Notes under the pieces: model-generated
Database searches by the model: none
What the model saw: the letters and a program-made list of their open reading frames with translations, nothing else
What the model was told of the DNA's origin: nothing
Part shown: positions 7,835-14,693 of the stretch, one piece after another
Layout of the letters: the number at the start of each line of letters is the position of its first letter
Position numbering within the stretch: position 1 is the stretch's first letter
Program-made: the position numbers and the translations under genes
Virus record (IMG/VR): IMGVR_UViG_3300036781_000493
Location: 1 to 50,647 of that record
DNA: 50,647 bases
Source: a virus
Strand: one strand, 5' to 3'

Positions 7835-8833
7835 TTAAAAGTCAATGTCGACGTTACCGAAACGCGCCATTGCTTTTTTCTTATTGGTTTCCGTGGCTTT
7901 CTTGTCGCCTGCCTTAGTGGCTTCCTTCGGCTTCTTGAGGATGTTGCCAGAAGAGTCAACAACTACCTTACGGCTAGCCAATTCAGCTTTATACTGTTCA
8001 GCCAATGCCTCGGGCAGCTTATCGACCACATCAACCAAGGCGAAGAGAGTCTTGACACCGCGACGAATTGAAGTGTTGCCATGGGAATAAGAGCCAACGG
8101 ATGCAATAGCCGCTCTTCTCTGTTCAACTTGCTTTTGATGCTTTTCTTCCGCCCTAACGATATTGTCGGGAGTCAGACCATGCTGGTCAAGAGCGGCAAG
8201 TAGGGAGAACTGATTGCCAGTTGGCGGAGTCTTCATCGTTGCAAGTTTGATGAATCCGCAATTTTCCACTTCGTCGACAAAGACTAGCAGATAATCAAAG
8301 TTGAATTCACTTGTGCGAAGCGACTCAGCAGCAGCGGCAATATGCGTATCATAGATGGCTTGGCGCACATTGTGAATCGCGTCTAAACGCACAAGTTGTT
8401 CAAGCGTAGCTTGATGGGCGTCCGTCCAATCCGAGATAGAGTCATTAAGCTCTATCAGCCATTGGAGTCTACGCTGAGCCAAATTTGTATTAAACTTAAC
8501 GTCGTATTTGATCCGAAGAGAGTCGAACAAAAGACGACTTGCCAAAATGGCGAATAAGTCCTTCGGATAATTGTTGCGAAGAAACTTGAATCCAGTAGGG
8601 GAAGAGTGTCCAACCAAGTGCGGAGCTGGCTTGCTGGACTGGATGAACCATTTCAATTGCAGAGAATCCATGACGGACTCGTCATCTGCAATGGGGTGCT
8701 GATAAAGCTCAAATGAGATAGCCTTATCAATGGATTCATCCGAAAGTTGACCTAAAATGGCTCCGGTCAAATTGCAGCGGATATTGTGAATCCCGTGCTG
8801 CTTGGCAAGGTTCACTAGTTTTTCGTTTTGCAT
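7835..8833 (-). CDS. Hypothetical early protein (332 aa) with RFG...DF C-terminal tail
   Basis: This is a large unrecognised soluble protein. It is mostly helical to residue 250, followed by a Lys/Ala-rich linker and the C-terminal tail ARFGNVDIDF. The tail resembles that of the 287-residue protein nearby (GRFGPNQVDF). An acidic tail ending in DF also recalls the C-terminal peptide by which ssDNA-binding proteins recruit partners. The start is backed by GAGGAAAA eight bases upstream. A structural or scaffolding role in replication is possible, but nothing catalytic is seen. Confidence 0.82.
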   Translation of the reverse strand: MQNEKLVNLAKQHGIHNIRCNLTGAILGQLSDESIDKAISFELYQHPIADDESVMDSLQLKWFIQSSKPAPHLVGHSSPTGFKFLRNNYPKDLFAILASRLLFDSLRIKYDVKFNTNLAQRRLQWLIELNDSISDWTDAHQATLEQLVRLDAIHNVRQAIYDTHIAAAAESLRTSEFNFDYLLVFVDEVENCGFIKLATMKTPPTGNQFSLLAALDQHGLTPDNIVRAEEKHQKQVEQRRAAIASVGSYSHGNTSIRRGVKTLFALVDVVDKLPEALAEQYKAELASRKVVVDSSGNILKKPKEATKAGDKKATETNKKKAMARFGNVDIDF

Positions 8834-8863
8834 GGTGATTTTCCTCGGGATTGTAGAGTTGAA

Positions 8864-9088
8864 TTAAAAGGAGATTCGCTTAACTGCGAAGTCAATGCTT
8901 CGATTCCCTGCCCATATGGCAAATTTGGAAAAGGATACTCTCCCTTCATGAGTGCCAAGATCGAATAGGCGAGTCTTATTATCCTCTGATTCGCCATCAT
9001 TGAAGATTACGACCATGTGAAGGCTCTGAGTCATCTCAGGCTTTGTAGTCTTGGATTCAGTAACAGTTTGCATTTGCGGATTTCCCAT
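8864..9088 (-). CDS. Small hypothetical early protein (74 aa)
   Basis: The product is soluble, with a beta-rich core (LHMVVIFNDG, RVSFSKFAIWAG). The ATG at 9088 has no clear ribosome site. An in-frame ATG at 9073 is an alternative, giving 69 residues. It is the first gene downstream of an AT-rich gap that contains a TTGACA promoter-like sequence. The function is unknown. Confidence 0.6.
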   Translation of the reverse strand: MGNPQMQTVTESKTTKPEMTQSLHMVVIFNDGESEDNKTRLFDLGTHEGRVSFSKFAIWAGNRSIDFAVKRISF

Positions 9089-9150
9089 TTTGGAATTGTG
9101 GCATTAACTATTGAAGTTTAGAGAAAATTGCCAGGAATAGCAAGTAGAAA

Positions 9151-9180
9151 TTTTTACCCCAATTTTAGGGTTTTTGTCAA
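9151..9180 (-). promoter_or_regulatory. Possible internal early promoter (leftward)
   Basis: Read on the minus strand this has a perfect -35 TTGACA (9175-9180), an 18-base spacer and a weak -10 TAAAAA (9151-9156) within AT-rich DNA just past the end of the 287-residue gene. It could boost the 74- and 332-residue genes and the helicase. The -10 matches consensus at four of six positions only. Confidence 0.35.
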
Positions 9181-10040
9181 AAATCTACCTGATTTGGCCC
9201 AAATCTACCCGGTTTTTTAGAATTTTTTTCTACTTTCCCTTCCAATGCCTGAATCTCTTTCTCGACAACCGCGTCTCGAATCTGCCTGCGAAGCAAATGA
9301 AAATCCTCAAATACCAATTGCGGATTCTGCCTTACGGCAGCCTTGGCCTCCATGTAAGCAAGAGCCCAATTATTGGCCGTAGTCGTGTTAAGAAATCTGA
9401 ACAATAGACGATTGATCTTGATGAGTCGATTATCATCAGCGAATAGATTCCAAGCGGGTATTCCGTATCCCGCCAAGAACTCGGCTCTTTCGCGAATTTG
9501 ACTTTGACTCGAAACCGGATCAATATCAGCCCACCAATACTTCCCGAGGATCTGGGACTCGCTAAGATCAGACCTTTGAACCCTGGCCCGGATTGCAGTA
9601 GAGGCCTGGCTTTTAGTATCGAGTCTCGCAATGTATACTTCGCCCCAAACAAGTCTGCCGGTTGAATCCCTGGCATGGTGCTTAGACTTCGTAGAAAGTG
9701 AGCTAAGGCGTCTTCCTGACTCTTGAATCCCCCCACCGGTTTCGTCCTCCATGGATATTGATGGTAAAAATGGCAAAATGAAAGTCTTTGAGTGCATGTG
9801 ACCGATTCGACACAGCCTATCCCAAGCATGAATCGTTGCTGGGCGTGGCTGCGGAATCAACTCATCGCTAAAGAAGAACTGTCCGGGGTGTTCACCCAAA
9901 AAATTCCCAGGTTGATTCGTGATGTGCAAGCCAAAAGCAATGAGGGAAGTGCGCAGCTCTGGAGTCTCCCATCCCTGAATATATGATGACTCAGGGATAG
10001 GGAACCATTGGGAATTGAGATTATGGTAAAGAATCGACAT
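9177..10040 (-). CDS. Hypothetical early protein (287 aa) with RFG...DF C-terminal tail
   Basis: I do not recognise this protein. It has an aromatic N-terminal region, a central segment WWADIDPVSSQ, then helices rich in Ala and charged residues, and ends in KKPGRFGPNQVDF. The tail closely resembles that of the 332-residue protein two genes downstream. Its TAATG start overlaps the preceding gene. The gene is long for an unknown in this block and may be part of the replication machinery; I saw no primase or nuclease motif that would prove it. Confidence 0.78.
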   Translation of the reverse strand: MSILYHNLNSQWFPIPESSYIQGWETPELRTSLIAFGLHITNQPGNFLGEHPGQFFFSDELIPQPRPATIHAWDRLCRIGHMHSKTFILPFLPSISMEDETGGGIQESGRRLSSLSTKSKHHARDSTGRLVWGEVYIARLDTKSQASTAIRARVQRSDLSESQILGKYWWADIDPVSSQSQIRERAEFLAGYGIPAWNLFADDNRLIKINRLLFRFLNTTTANNWALAYMEAKAAVRQNPQLVFEDFHLLRRQIRDAVVEKEIQALEGKVEKNSKKPGRFGPNQVDF

Positions 10041-10342
10041 TATTCAGCTTTCATGAAATTGACTTCAAAGTTAGACTCAGTATATACATTGAGCACAGGC
10101 TTCCCCCATCTGTACTCTTGCACAATCCAGTCTCCGACTGTGAGATGAAGATTCCGAAAACGATCGAGTCTGAATTGCTTAGTTGCGTTGTTATACTCGA
10201 TCTGTCCTTCCGCTAAGGCCACAATAAACCATTTGGGCCACGCTTGAGTCAAATCACCACCGTCTCCAGTGAATCTGATGGCCTCAACCAGATCGCCATC
10301 TAAGTCACGGTACGAAAACTGATTAATGGTAGGTTTCTGCAT
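10040..10342 (-). CDS. Small phage protein with GDWI-type C-terminal fold (100 aa)
   Basis: The product has the layout of a widespread small phage protein: an EAIRFTGDGGD opening, PKWFIVALAEGQI, then LTVGDWIVQE and a C-terminal NFEVNF strand. The cellular role of that group is unknown. The start has GGAGG nine bases upstream and overlaps the preceding lipoprotein-like gene by 20 bases. Confidence 0.75.
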   Translation of the reverse strand: MQKPTINQFSYRDLDGDLVEAIRFTGDGGDLTQAWPKWFIVALAEGQIEYNNATKQFRLDRFRNLHLTVGDWIVQEYRWGKPVLNVYTESNFEVNFMKAE

Positions 10343-10448
10343 TTTGAATCGCCTCCGCTAAGTTTTTTTCGGTCCAAGCTTTACGGTCTGCCTGTTGGGT
10401 TGCGCATGATGCTAACAAAAGAGTCAGCAAAAGGATCAGGTTTGCCAT
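10323..10448 (-). CDS. Tiny lipoprotein-like protein (41 aa)
   Basis: This frame encodes MANLILLLTLLLASCATQQ, a hydrophobic signal with a lipobox (LLASC), then a short charged tail. That is what a very small membrane lipoprotein looks like. It overlaps the 95-residue gene by 68 bases in another frame and the next gene by 20. No strong ribosome site is visible, and an in-frame ATG at 10460 is an alternative start. It resembles an Rz1-type outer-membrane spanin in shape, but it lies far from the lysis genes, so that role is doubtful. Confidence 0.5.
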   Translation of the reverse strand: MANLILLLTLLLASCATQQADRKAWTEKNLAEAIQNAETYH

Positions 10449-10668
10449 GAAGGTTGTCATGAATGATGATTCCATCAAGTCGATGAAGATTGATATAATC
10501 GGAAAGGCCGAGTGCATTAACCCGCCCGAACCATTTTCTCTCTTCGGATATGGCTGACTTGAGTCTAGCCACTTCACTCTCATTAAAAGATGCTTGCACG
10601 TAACAGAATCCGTCGTCTGTTTCATCCTTTACTGAGTAACGAAACGTTACAGTGATCAGCTCAGTCAT
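10381..10668 (-). CDS. Hypothetical early protein (95 aa)
   Basis: This is an unrecognised soluble protein with strands at both ends (ELITVTFRYSV, DGIIIHDN) around a helix (VARLKSAISEERKW). Its ATG overlaps the stop of the 42-residue membrane protein gene as ATGA. A small lipoprotein frame overlaps its 3' end. Confidence 0.72.
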   Translation of the reverse strand: MTELITVTFRYSVKDETDDGFCYVQASFNESEVARLKSAISEERKWFGRVNALGLSDYINLHRLDGIIIHDNLHGKPDPFADSFVSIMRNPTGRP

Positions 10669-10793
10669 TTATAACTCCCAGTCGTTGCAATCATAAAGAA
10701 AAGAAGACTCACCAATGAGCAGGCAGCCCAATAGTCCCACCCAAAAGTATGATAGTGATGCATAGAGACTATTGGACTCACCCAGGGCATCAT
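10665..10793 (-). CDS. Small membrane protein (42 aa)
   Basis: This gene fills the gap between the 59- and 95-residue genes and overlaps both as ATGA. The product begins MMPWVSPIVSMHHYH and has one transmembrane helix (WAACSLVSLLFFMIATTG) near its C terminus. A GGAG lies 10 bases before the first ATG. The overlap at both ends is strong evidence for a real gene. The function is unknown; it adds to the unusual number of tiny envelope-directed proteins in this operon. Confidence 0.7.
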   Translation of the reverse strand: MMPWVSPIVSMHHYHTFGWDYWAACSLVSLLFFMIATTGSYK

Positions 10794-10969
10794 TTCACAG
10801 TGACTCCATCTTGATACGCACGGCGTTTGATCTCATTGATTTTTTCAAGAAAGTACTCGCCGTCTCGCTCAGCGGAGTTACGCACGAGTCTATTTGTGCG
10901 AAGCAATCCGCGCCAATGATCAAGTGTCTCTTGAAGATTCCGCTCATAGATTTTCGGATTCTCTATCAT
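10790..10969 (-). CDS. Small charged helical protein (59 aa)
   Basis: The start at 10969 overlaps the stop of the preceding gene as ATGA and has GAGGAG nine bases upstream, so it is preferred to the ATG at 10990. The product is a single charged helical protein (TLDHWRGLLRTNRL, YFLEKINEIKRRAY). No family is recognised. Confidence 0.7.
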   Translation of the reverse strand: MIENPKIYERNLQETLDHWRGLLRTNRLVRNSAERDGEYFLEKINEIKRRAYQDGVTVK

Positions 10970-11388
10970 TCCATGAATCTCCTCTCGCATGGCCCGTCAC
11001 AATGCAGCCAAAGGGCTTTCTTCTCACCAACGATTCGACCATGCCACTTGCCGCTACACTCACAGCATTGAACGGCAGCGCGTTTGAGTTTTTCGCTGAG
11101 CATTTTCTTCTTGAAAAGCTCAATCTGTCGAATCACTTTCTCAAACGCATACTCCTCGACGGCTTCCTCAAGAGGAACGATTCGGCCCGAGGAGTCAAGA
11201 TCAGTGACTGGAATACGGTCCGTCGTTGTCGCCGATAATTGACGGAGACTTTTCATTGCGGGCTGAATCGGCAACCGCCTCTTCTCCACTTGACTGTCCT
11301 TGTGTTTCTGCCACCTCTCTGAAGCTTGATCCTGCTCCTTCTGAGTCTTCGAAGTTTGCTGCCGCCTGAATTTGTTTTGCCAGCCCAT
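10966..11388 (-). CDS. Hypothetical protein with C-terminal zinc-finger-like cysteines (140 aa)
   Basis: The C-terminal 35 residues carry CCECSGKW and LHCDGPCERRF, four to five cysteines spaced like a zinc ribbon. The first 44 residues are Lys/Gln-rich and lie entirely inside the preceding gene in another frame. The start at 11388 has AGGA eight bases upstream. The alternative ATG at 11256 would shorten the overlap to 56 bases but lacks a ribosome site. A nucleic-acid-binding role is plausible. Confidence 0.65.
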   Translation of the reverse strand: MGWQNKFRRQQTSKTQKEQDQASERWQKHKDSQVEKRRLPIQPAMKSLRQLSATTTDRIPVTDLDSSGRIVPLEEAVEEYAFEKVIRQIELFKKKMLSEKLKRAAVQCCECSGKWHGRIVGEKKALWLHCDGPCERRFME

Positions 11389-12400
11389 CTTTCATATCCT
11401 GAATCCGCTCACGAAACAATGACGTGAGGCTTTTGTCGTTAGAAGTGTTCTCATGCAGAAATGACATGAGAGTCGAGAACAGTTCGTTTGGAAGAGTCTG
11501 CAAGCGATCGTCAAGGGCGAGAATAATTTTCTTCGCCACATCGTCAATGTCAGACTCAAATGAAATTTGAATCGCTTTACGATGGATTTGCATATCTTCT
11601 TTCGAAAATACTCGATAGCCATGCTTATGCATGAATACTTTCATATCATCGAAGCTATCGAGTGTTCGAATCGCATGCCACTGCTCACCATTGAATCGCG
11701 TGTCGACCACAGGCGCGGGAGTGTCATCAACCGTACTGATACCTGCACTGATATCCTGATTATTCTCCTTGTGTATTTGAGTCAAAATCTCATTCATTTG
11801 CAGATTCTGGCCTCGAACTCGGTCCATGTCGTTCTGATCGAGTGGGATGAAAACATCAGAAGTAAGCGATAACGGTGCAGGCGTTGGAATCCCACCAGGT
11901 GCACCAATTACGTGGGTATGATCTAGTGCCCGATCGAATGGTTTCAGGTCGGCTGCAGTCGGCACTGGATTCAGTAAATGAGGAGCGATTGAGACAGTGT
12001 TCGGGTCGAAAGGCTGAATCGGTTTCTGGATTGCCTTGATTCGTCCATTCTCAATTAGCACTTGAAGCCCAGGCCCTGTTGAGTGCATGCACCCATACTC
12101 ATAACCAGGAATCCAAGTGTAAGTAGCCTCGAATCCCAGACGAGTAAATTTCAACGGCAAATTGAAACGCGGCCCCATCACATAAAAATAACCTTCTTCG
12201 AGCAAGACTCGATACTTAAGACTCTGTTCATTAACTGGTGTCAACCAGTCAGAGTCGCTTTCAAGTCTCATGTCTCGAATCCATGCAGGTTGCATGTGAT
12301 ATGGAGTGTTCATCGAGTGGGTATAGAAGGCAATGATCGAGTGATCATGGTTGGCACGTGCGAATCCGCAATTCTCGGTAATATGTTCAGGCATTTTCAT
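11201..12400 (-). CDS. Large hypothetical early protein (399 aa)
   Basis: I do not recognise this protein. The first 130 residues look like a folded beta-rich domain (YRVLLEEGYFYVMGPRF, ATYTWIPGYEYGC). A Pro-rich linker follows, then a helical domain around 200-340 and a disordered Ser/Glu-rich end that overlaps the next gene by 188 bases. It is coupled to the second regulator gene by an ATGA overlap. Being third from the early promoter it should be made early and in quantity, which fits a host-takeover role (inference). Confidence 0.78.
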   Translation of the reverse strand: MKMPEHITENCGFARANHDHSIIAFYTHSMNTPYHMQPAWIRDMRLESDSDWLTPVNEQSLKYRVLLEEGYFYVMGPRFNLPLKFTRLGFEATYTWIPGYEYGCMHSTGPGLQVLIENGRIKAIQKPIQPFDPNTVSIAPHLLNPVPTAADLKPFDRALDHTHVIGAPGGIPTPAPLSLTSDVFIPLDQNDMDRVRGQNLQMNEILTQIHKENNQDISAGISTVDDTPAPVVDTRFNGEQWHAIRTLDSFDDMKVFMHKHGYRVFSKEDMQIHRKAIQISFESDIDDVAKKIILALDDRLQTLPNELFSTLMSFLHENTSNDKSLTSLFRERIQDMKDGLAKQIQAAANFEDSEGAGSSFREVAETQGQSSGEEAVADSARNEKSPSIIGDNDGPYSSH

Positions 12401-12759
12401 TCTCCAGCTTTAAGTTCAAGGGCCGTCGACTCATCGAACTCGCGAATCACTCTTTTAATCATCGAGCGGAGCAACTCAGCTCTTGTGATCTGCTTTTCCT
12501 TCGCGATTTCGATCAATCGATCTCGATCTGATTCAATAACATGCACACCGATCTCACAGTTGAAAGGGGCGTGCGGAGCATAAATGTCAAGGGCAATTAA
12601 CTTTGCACGAATCGAATGTTGAGAACGCTTTAGGATAATTGCCATTGACTGAGTCATCAGCCCGTCTGCATGCATTTCACGCAAGTGGCGAAGCTCGGAC
12701 TGCTTCCATCCCATGTGCAGCTTGGAATTGTCGATAATGATTCTGGCTGGTTTGGACAT
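12397..12759 (-). CDS. Second early regulator: GcrA/SANT-like HTH plus ribbon-helix-helix-like domain (120 aa)
   Basis: Residues 16-60 read W....L..L...HADGL....MAIILKRSQHSIRAKLIALDI. This is the same trihelical pattern as in the first regulator and as in GcrA, ending in a recognition helix with RSQHSIRAK. The second half (residues 72-110: VHVIESDRDRLIEIAKEK, then RAELLRSMIKRVI) looks like a ribbon-helix-helix DNA-binding or dimerising unit. It is probably a diverged paralogue of the gene 11 bases upstream. The start has GGGAG seven bases before it. It probably binds operators in the divergent control region. The GcrA link is weaker here than for the first gene. Confidence 0.75.
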   Translation of the reverse strand: MSKPARIIIDNSKLHMGWKQSELRHLREMHADGLMTQSMAIILKRSQHSIRAKLIALDIYAPHAPFNCEIGVHVIESDRDRLIEIAKEKQITRAELLRSMIKRVIREFDESTALELKAGE

Positions 12760-12770
12760 TTGATGACTCC

Positions 12771-13121
12771 CTAATCAACATCAGCGCCGGAACGAAGAAC
12801 GTCTTCAATTGCCGTTTTCCTTTCTTCATTCTCTCTGCTTTCAATCGCATATGTGATACTCATTCGAATCACCTCTGAGATCGAAACTCTCAGACTTTTA
12901 GTTCTTTCAAACAAATAATCATACTGTTCAACCGAGAGAGTGACATTAACTTTCGAATGAATCTGCTTATCTTTCGATTTAGTGATTCCAAGTTCGGTTA
13001 ATTTGCCGGTAACAGACCATCGAGTCCGATTAAGACGATCTGCGATGTAAAGTGGATTGTGACCAGCCCGAAACAATCGAGTCAAAGCATCAATCTCATC
13101 TTGACTCCAGTTCTTTTGCAT
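12771..13121 (-). CDS. First early regulator: GcrA-like HTH fused to ribbon-helix-helix-like domain (116 aa)
   Basis: The N-terminal 45 residues match the GcrA DNA-binding domain layout: W-S-x-x-E, a leucine-rich first helix, AGHNPLYIADRLN, then a recognition helix with TR-x-x-V-x-GK and a final LGI. GcrA is the alphaproteobacterial cell-cycle activator that binds methylated GANTC and sigma70. Residues 63-100 (KVNVTLSVEQYDYLFERT, SISEVIRMSITYAI) form a ribbon-helix-helix-like domain, which GcrA itself lacks. I prefer the ATG at 13121, with GGAG six bases upstream; 13142 is an alternative. It is the first gene after the leftward promoter, so it should be made at once on infection. Whether it reads GANTC methylation is an inference. 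Confidence 0.82.
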   Translation of the reverse strand: MQKNWSQDEIDALTRLFRAGHNPLYIADRLNRTRWSVTGKLTELGITKSKDKQIHSKVNVTLSVEQYDYLFERTKSLRVSISEVIRMSITYAIESRENEERKTAIEDVLRSGADVD

Positions 13122-13153
13122 TTGACTCTCCAATTTTTTCATTTATTCCCACA

Positions 13154-13181
13154 ATTTTAAACTATTTCTTTGCGAAGTCAA
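13154..13181 (-). promoter_or_regulatory. Main early leftward promoter (sigma70-like)
   Basis: On the minus strand a -35 TTGACT (13176-13181), a 16-base spacer and a -10 TAAAAT (13154-13159) lie just upstream of the first regulator gene. It is the best sigma70-type match in the control region and is placed to drive the whole leftward block. TCGAGT/ACTCGA words begin 30 bases upstream of the -35. Confidence 0.6.
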
Positions 13182-13199
13182 CATGCAATTTTTCATTTC

Positions 13200-13390
13200 A
13201 ACTTGACTCACTCGATCATTCACACTCGATTCAAACCATTCACCCACATTTATCCCCATCTATTCCCATTTTTGATCGAGTGCAACTCTTAATCGAGTCA
13301 TCAAGTGGTGCAAAGTCGGGGCAAATGAGGATACCCAAGTTCAGATCGAGTGAGAGTCAATGATGATTGAGTGTAATCGAGTCGTAGGAA
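13200..13390. promoter_or_regulatory. Operator-like cluster of TCGAGT/ACTCGA words
   Basis: Six copies of TCGAGT or its complement lie at 13210, 13224, 13276, 13293, 13346 and 13377. Chance would give about one per 2 kb. GANTC sites interleave with them. The cluster sits between the leftward promoter and the rightward genes, next to the two regulator genes, so it is a strong candidate for their binding region. Confidence 0.5.
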
Positions 13391-13705
13391 TTAATAATCG
13401 AGCAATAGAGTCATTAGGGAAGTGATTTCCGTACGTGAGTATGTATAAAATAATGTCCCCATTTTTATTATTATAAAGACTTGATTTTATCCTGTATTAA
13501 AAGAATAATTATGAGGACATGTGCTGGCCTCACGCGGGCGCGCGTTGACGTGCAGGTCAATTGGAGTCGTCACCGAATTGCGAGAAATAGGAGGGCATAC
13601 AGAGCGTGAGAGGATCGGGATGGACGATTGGACGGAAAACCCGAGAAAACGCGCCAGCGAGCCGCTGTGAGGCAGGAAATGATGGTTTGAGCGAATACCG
13701 CCCAT

Positions 13706-13732
13706 ACGCGGGCGCGGGCACGCATCTATAAT
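13706..13732 (+). promoter_or_regulatory. Rightward promoter with operator-like repeat
   Basis: A perfect TATAAT is at 13727-13732, but its -35 position holds no consensus. Instead the second copy of ACGCGGGCGCG (13706-13716) overlaps it. This pattern suggests activator-dependent transcription of the 223-residue gene. The proposed activator is unknown. Confidence 0.4.
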
Positions 13733-13757
13733 GAACAATCCTAGGAGATTTTCCGAA

Positions 13758-14429
13758 ATGGTTAGAGTCAGAATGAACCAAACACGCATTACTGAGCAAC
13801 TTGAAGACATGGAGCGATTGCTCTTAATGCCTATGAGTCAAGCAAGTGAACGAATTCATGGATATCTTCCAGCCCCTAAATTAACCATGGACTGGGCAAC
13901 TCGATTCTTGCATCGAATCACACAATACGGAAATTACATGGAGAAAGAGCATCGATCTGGATCATTCGAGACTCGATGGGTAGCCATGTGGGAAACACTG
14001 AAAAAAAGAGAAGCAGCAAAATCAAATGATATAGTTTTTGATTCTGAGGAATTTAGGAATCGAGTCGACAAAGTTGCACTTGTCGGGGAAACCTCAGCGA
14101 CTAGACCGTTTCATGTATTGAAAAGACTCGCTTTAGATAAAGACATTCCACTTGTTGAGTTTGCCTATTCAGCATATCAATGGAGCGAATTCAGGTCGGA
14201 TGGGAGAAAATGGAATCGTCATCAACAAGAACTAGACAGAAATAGAAATAACTGCATTGACTCGATAGCTAAACTTAAACTCAAAATAGAAAAAGCAGAA
14301 TTAGAAATCAAACCACTTAGAGACAGACTAGCCAGTTATGAGGCAGACCTTGCAGGATTCGATGAACCAACTGACGATGAAATCATAACCCAAGATGAGA
14401 CGGAAAACTTTGAACAGAGTCGGGATTGA
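13758..14429 (+). CDS. Hypothetical protein with C-terminal coiled coil (223 aa)
   Basis: This is the first rightward gene. I chose the ATG at 13758 because an AGGAG lies 10 bases upstream and the earlier ATG at 13731 overlaps the TATAAT. The first half is helical and basic. Residues 160-205 form a charged coiled coil (CIDSIAKLKLKIEKAELEIK), and the end is very acidic (DEPTDDEIITQDETE). Codons are more AT-rich than in the next gene. No family is recognised. Its placement alone between two control regions suggests a regulatory or early role. Confidence 0.78.
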   Translation: MVRVRMNQTRITEQLEDMERLLLMPMSQASERIHGYLPAPKLTMDWATRFLHRITQYGNYMEKEHRSGSFETRWVAMWETLKKREAAKSNDIVFDSEEFRNRVDKVALVGETSATRPFHVLKRLALDKDIPLVEFAYSAYQWSEFRSDGRKWNRHQQELDRNRNNCIDSIAKLKLKIEKAELEIKPLRDRLASYEADLAGFDEPTDDEIITQDETENFEQSRD

Positions 14430-14693
14430 ATTGGGTGGGCCCCCGGCCGACCGCGCACGCGAGTCATGCGCACATGAGGCAGGCAGGCATACGTGGGCGT
14501 GTTCGATCTACCCGGCAAATCACTCGATCAAAACTTGCACTCGAACGATTTTGGGAAATCGACCGACAAGCGATTTATTTTTAGGCAAGGGGTTTACAAT
14601 CGAGTGGAATGGTTCATAGTAGTTTCAGTCAACCGGCAATTCCGCCACGTTGATTGAGCAGTGACTCAACAAAACTGGAAAGGCTAGACTCAA
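14430..14693. other. Intergenic region with possible promoter
   Basis: No gene is seen. It holds a GC-rich piece (14440-14500), a small hairpin CGATTT-TGGG-AAATCG at 14546-14561 and, at 14593-14620, a TTTACA with 16-base spacer and CATAGT that could be the promoter of the next gene. ACTCGA and TCGAGT words occur here too. Confidence 0.45.

Larger units (their letters stand above)
13143..13757. other. Divergent intergenic control region
   Basis: No gene is seen here. From left to right it holds the early promoter, the TCGAGT cluster, an AT-rich segment (13440-13520) with a TATAAAAT-like word, a GC-rich segment (13525-13725) bounded by two copies of ACGCGGGCGCG (13532-13542 and 13706-13716), and a TATAAT with AGGAG leader for the first rightward gene. 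The AT-rich piece beside repeats could also serve as a replication origin, but I have no direct evidence. Confidence 0.6.

Noticed and set aside
10449-10625. Longer version of the tiny lipoprotein frame
   Set aside because: The extra part overlaps the 95-residue gene completely and would place the signal sequence in the middle of the protein.
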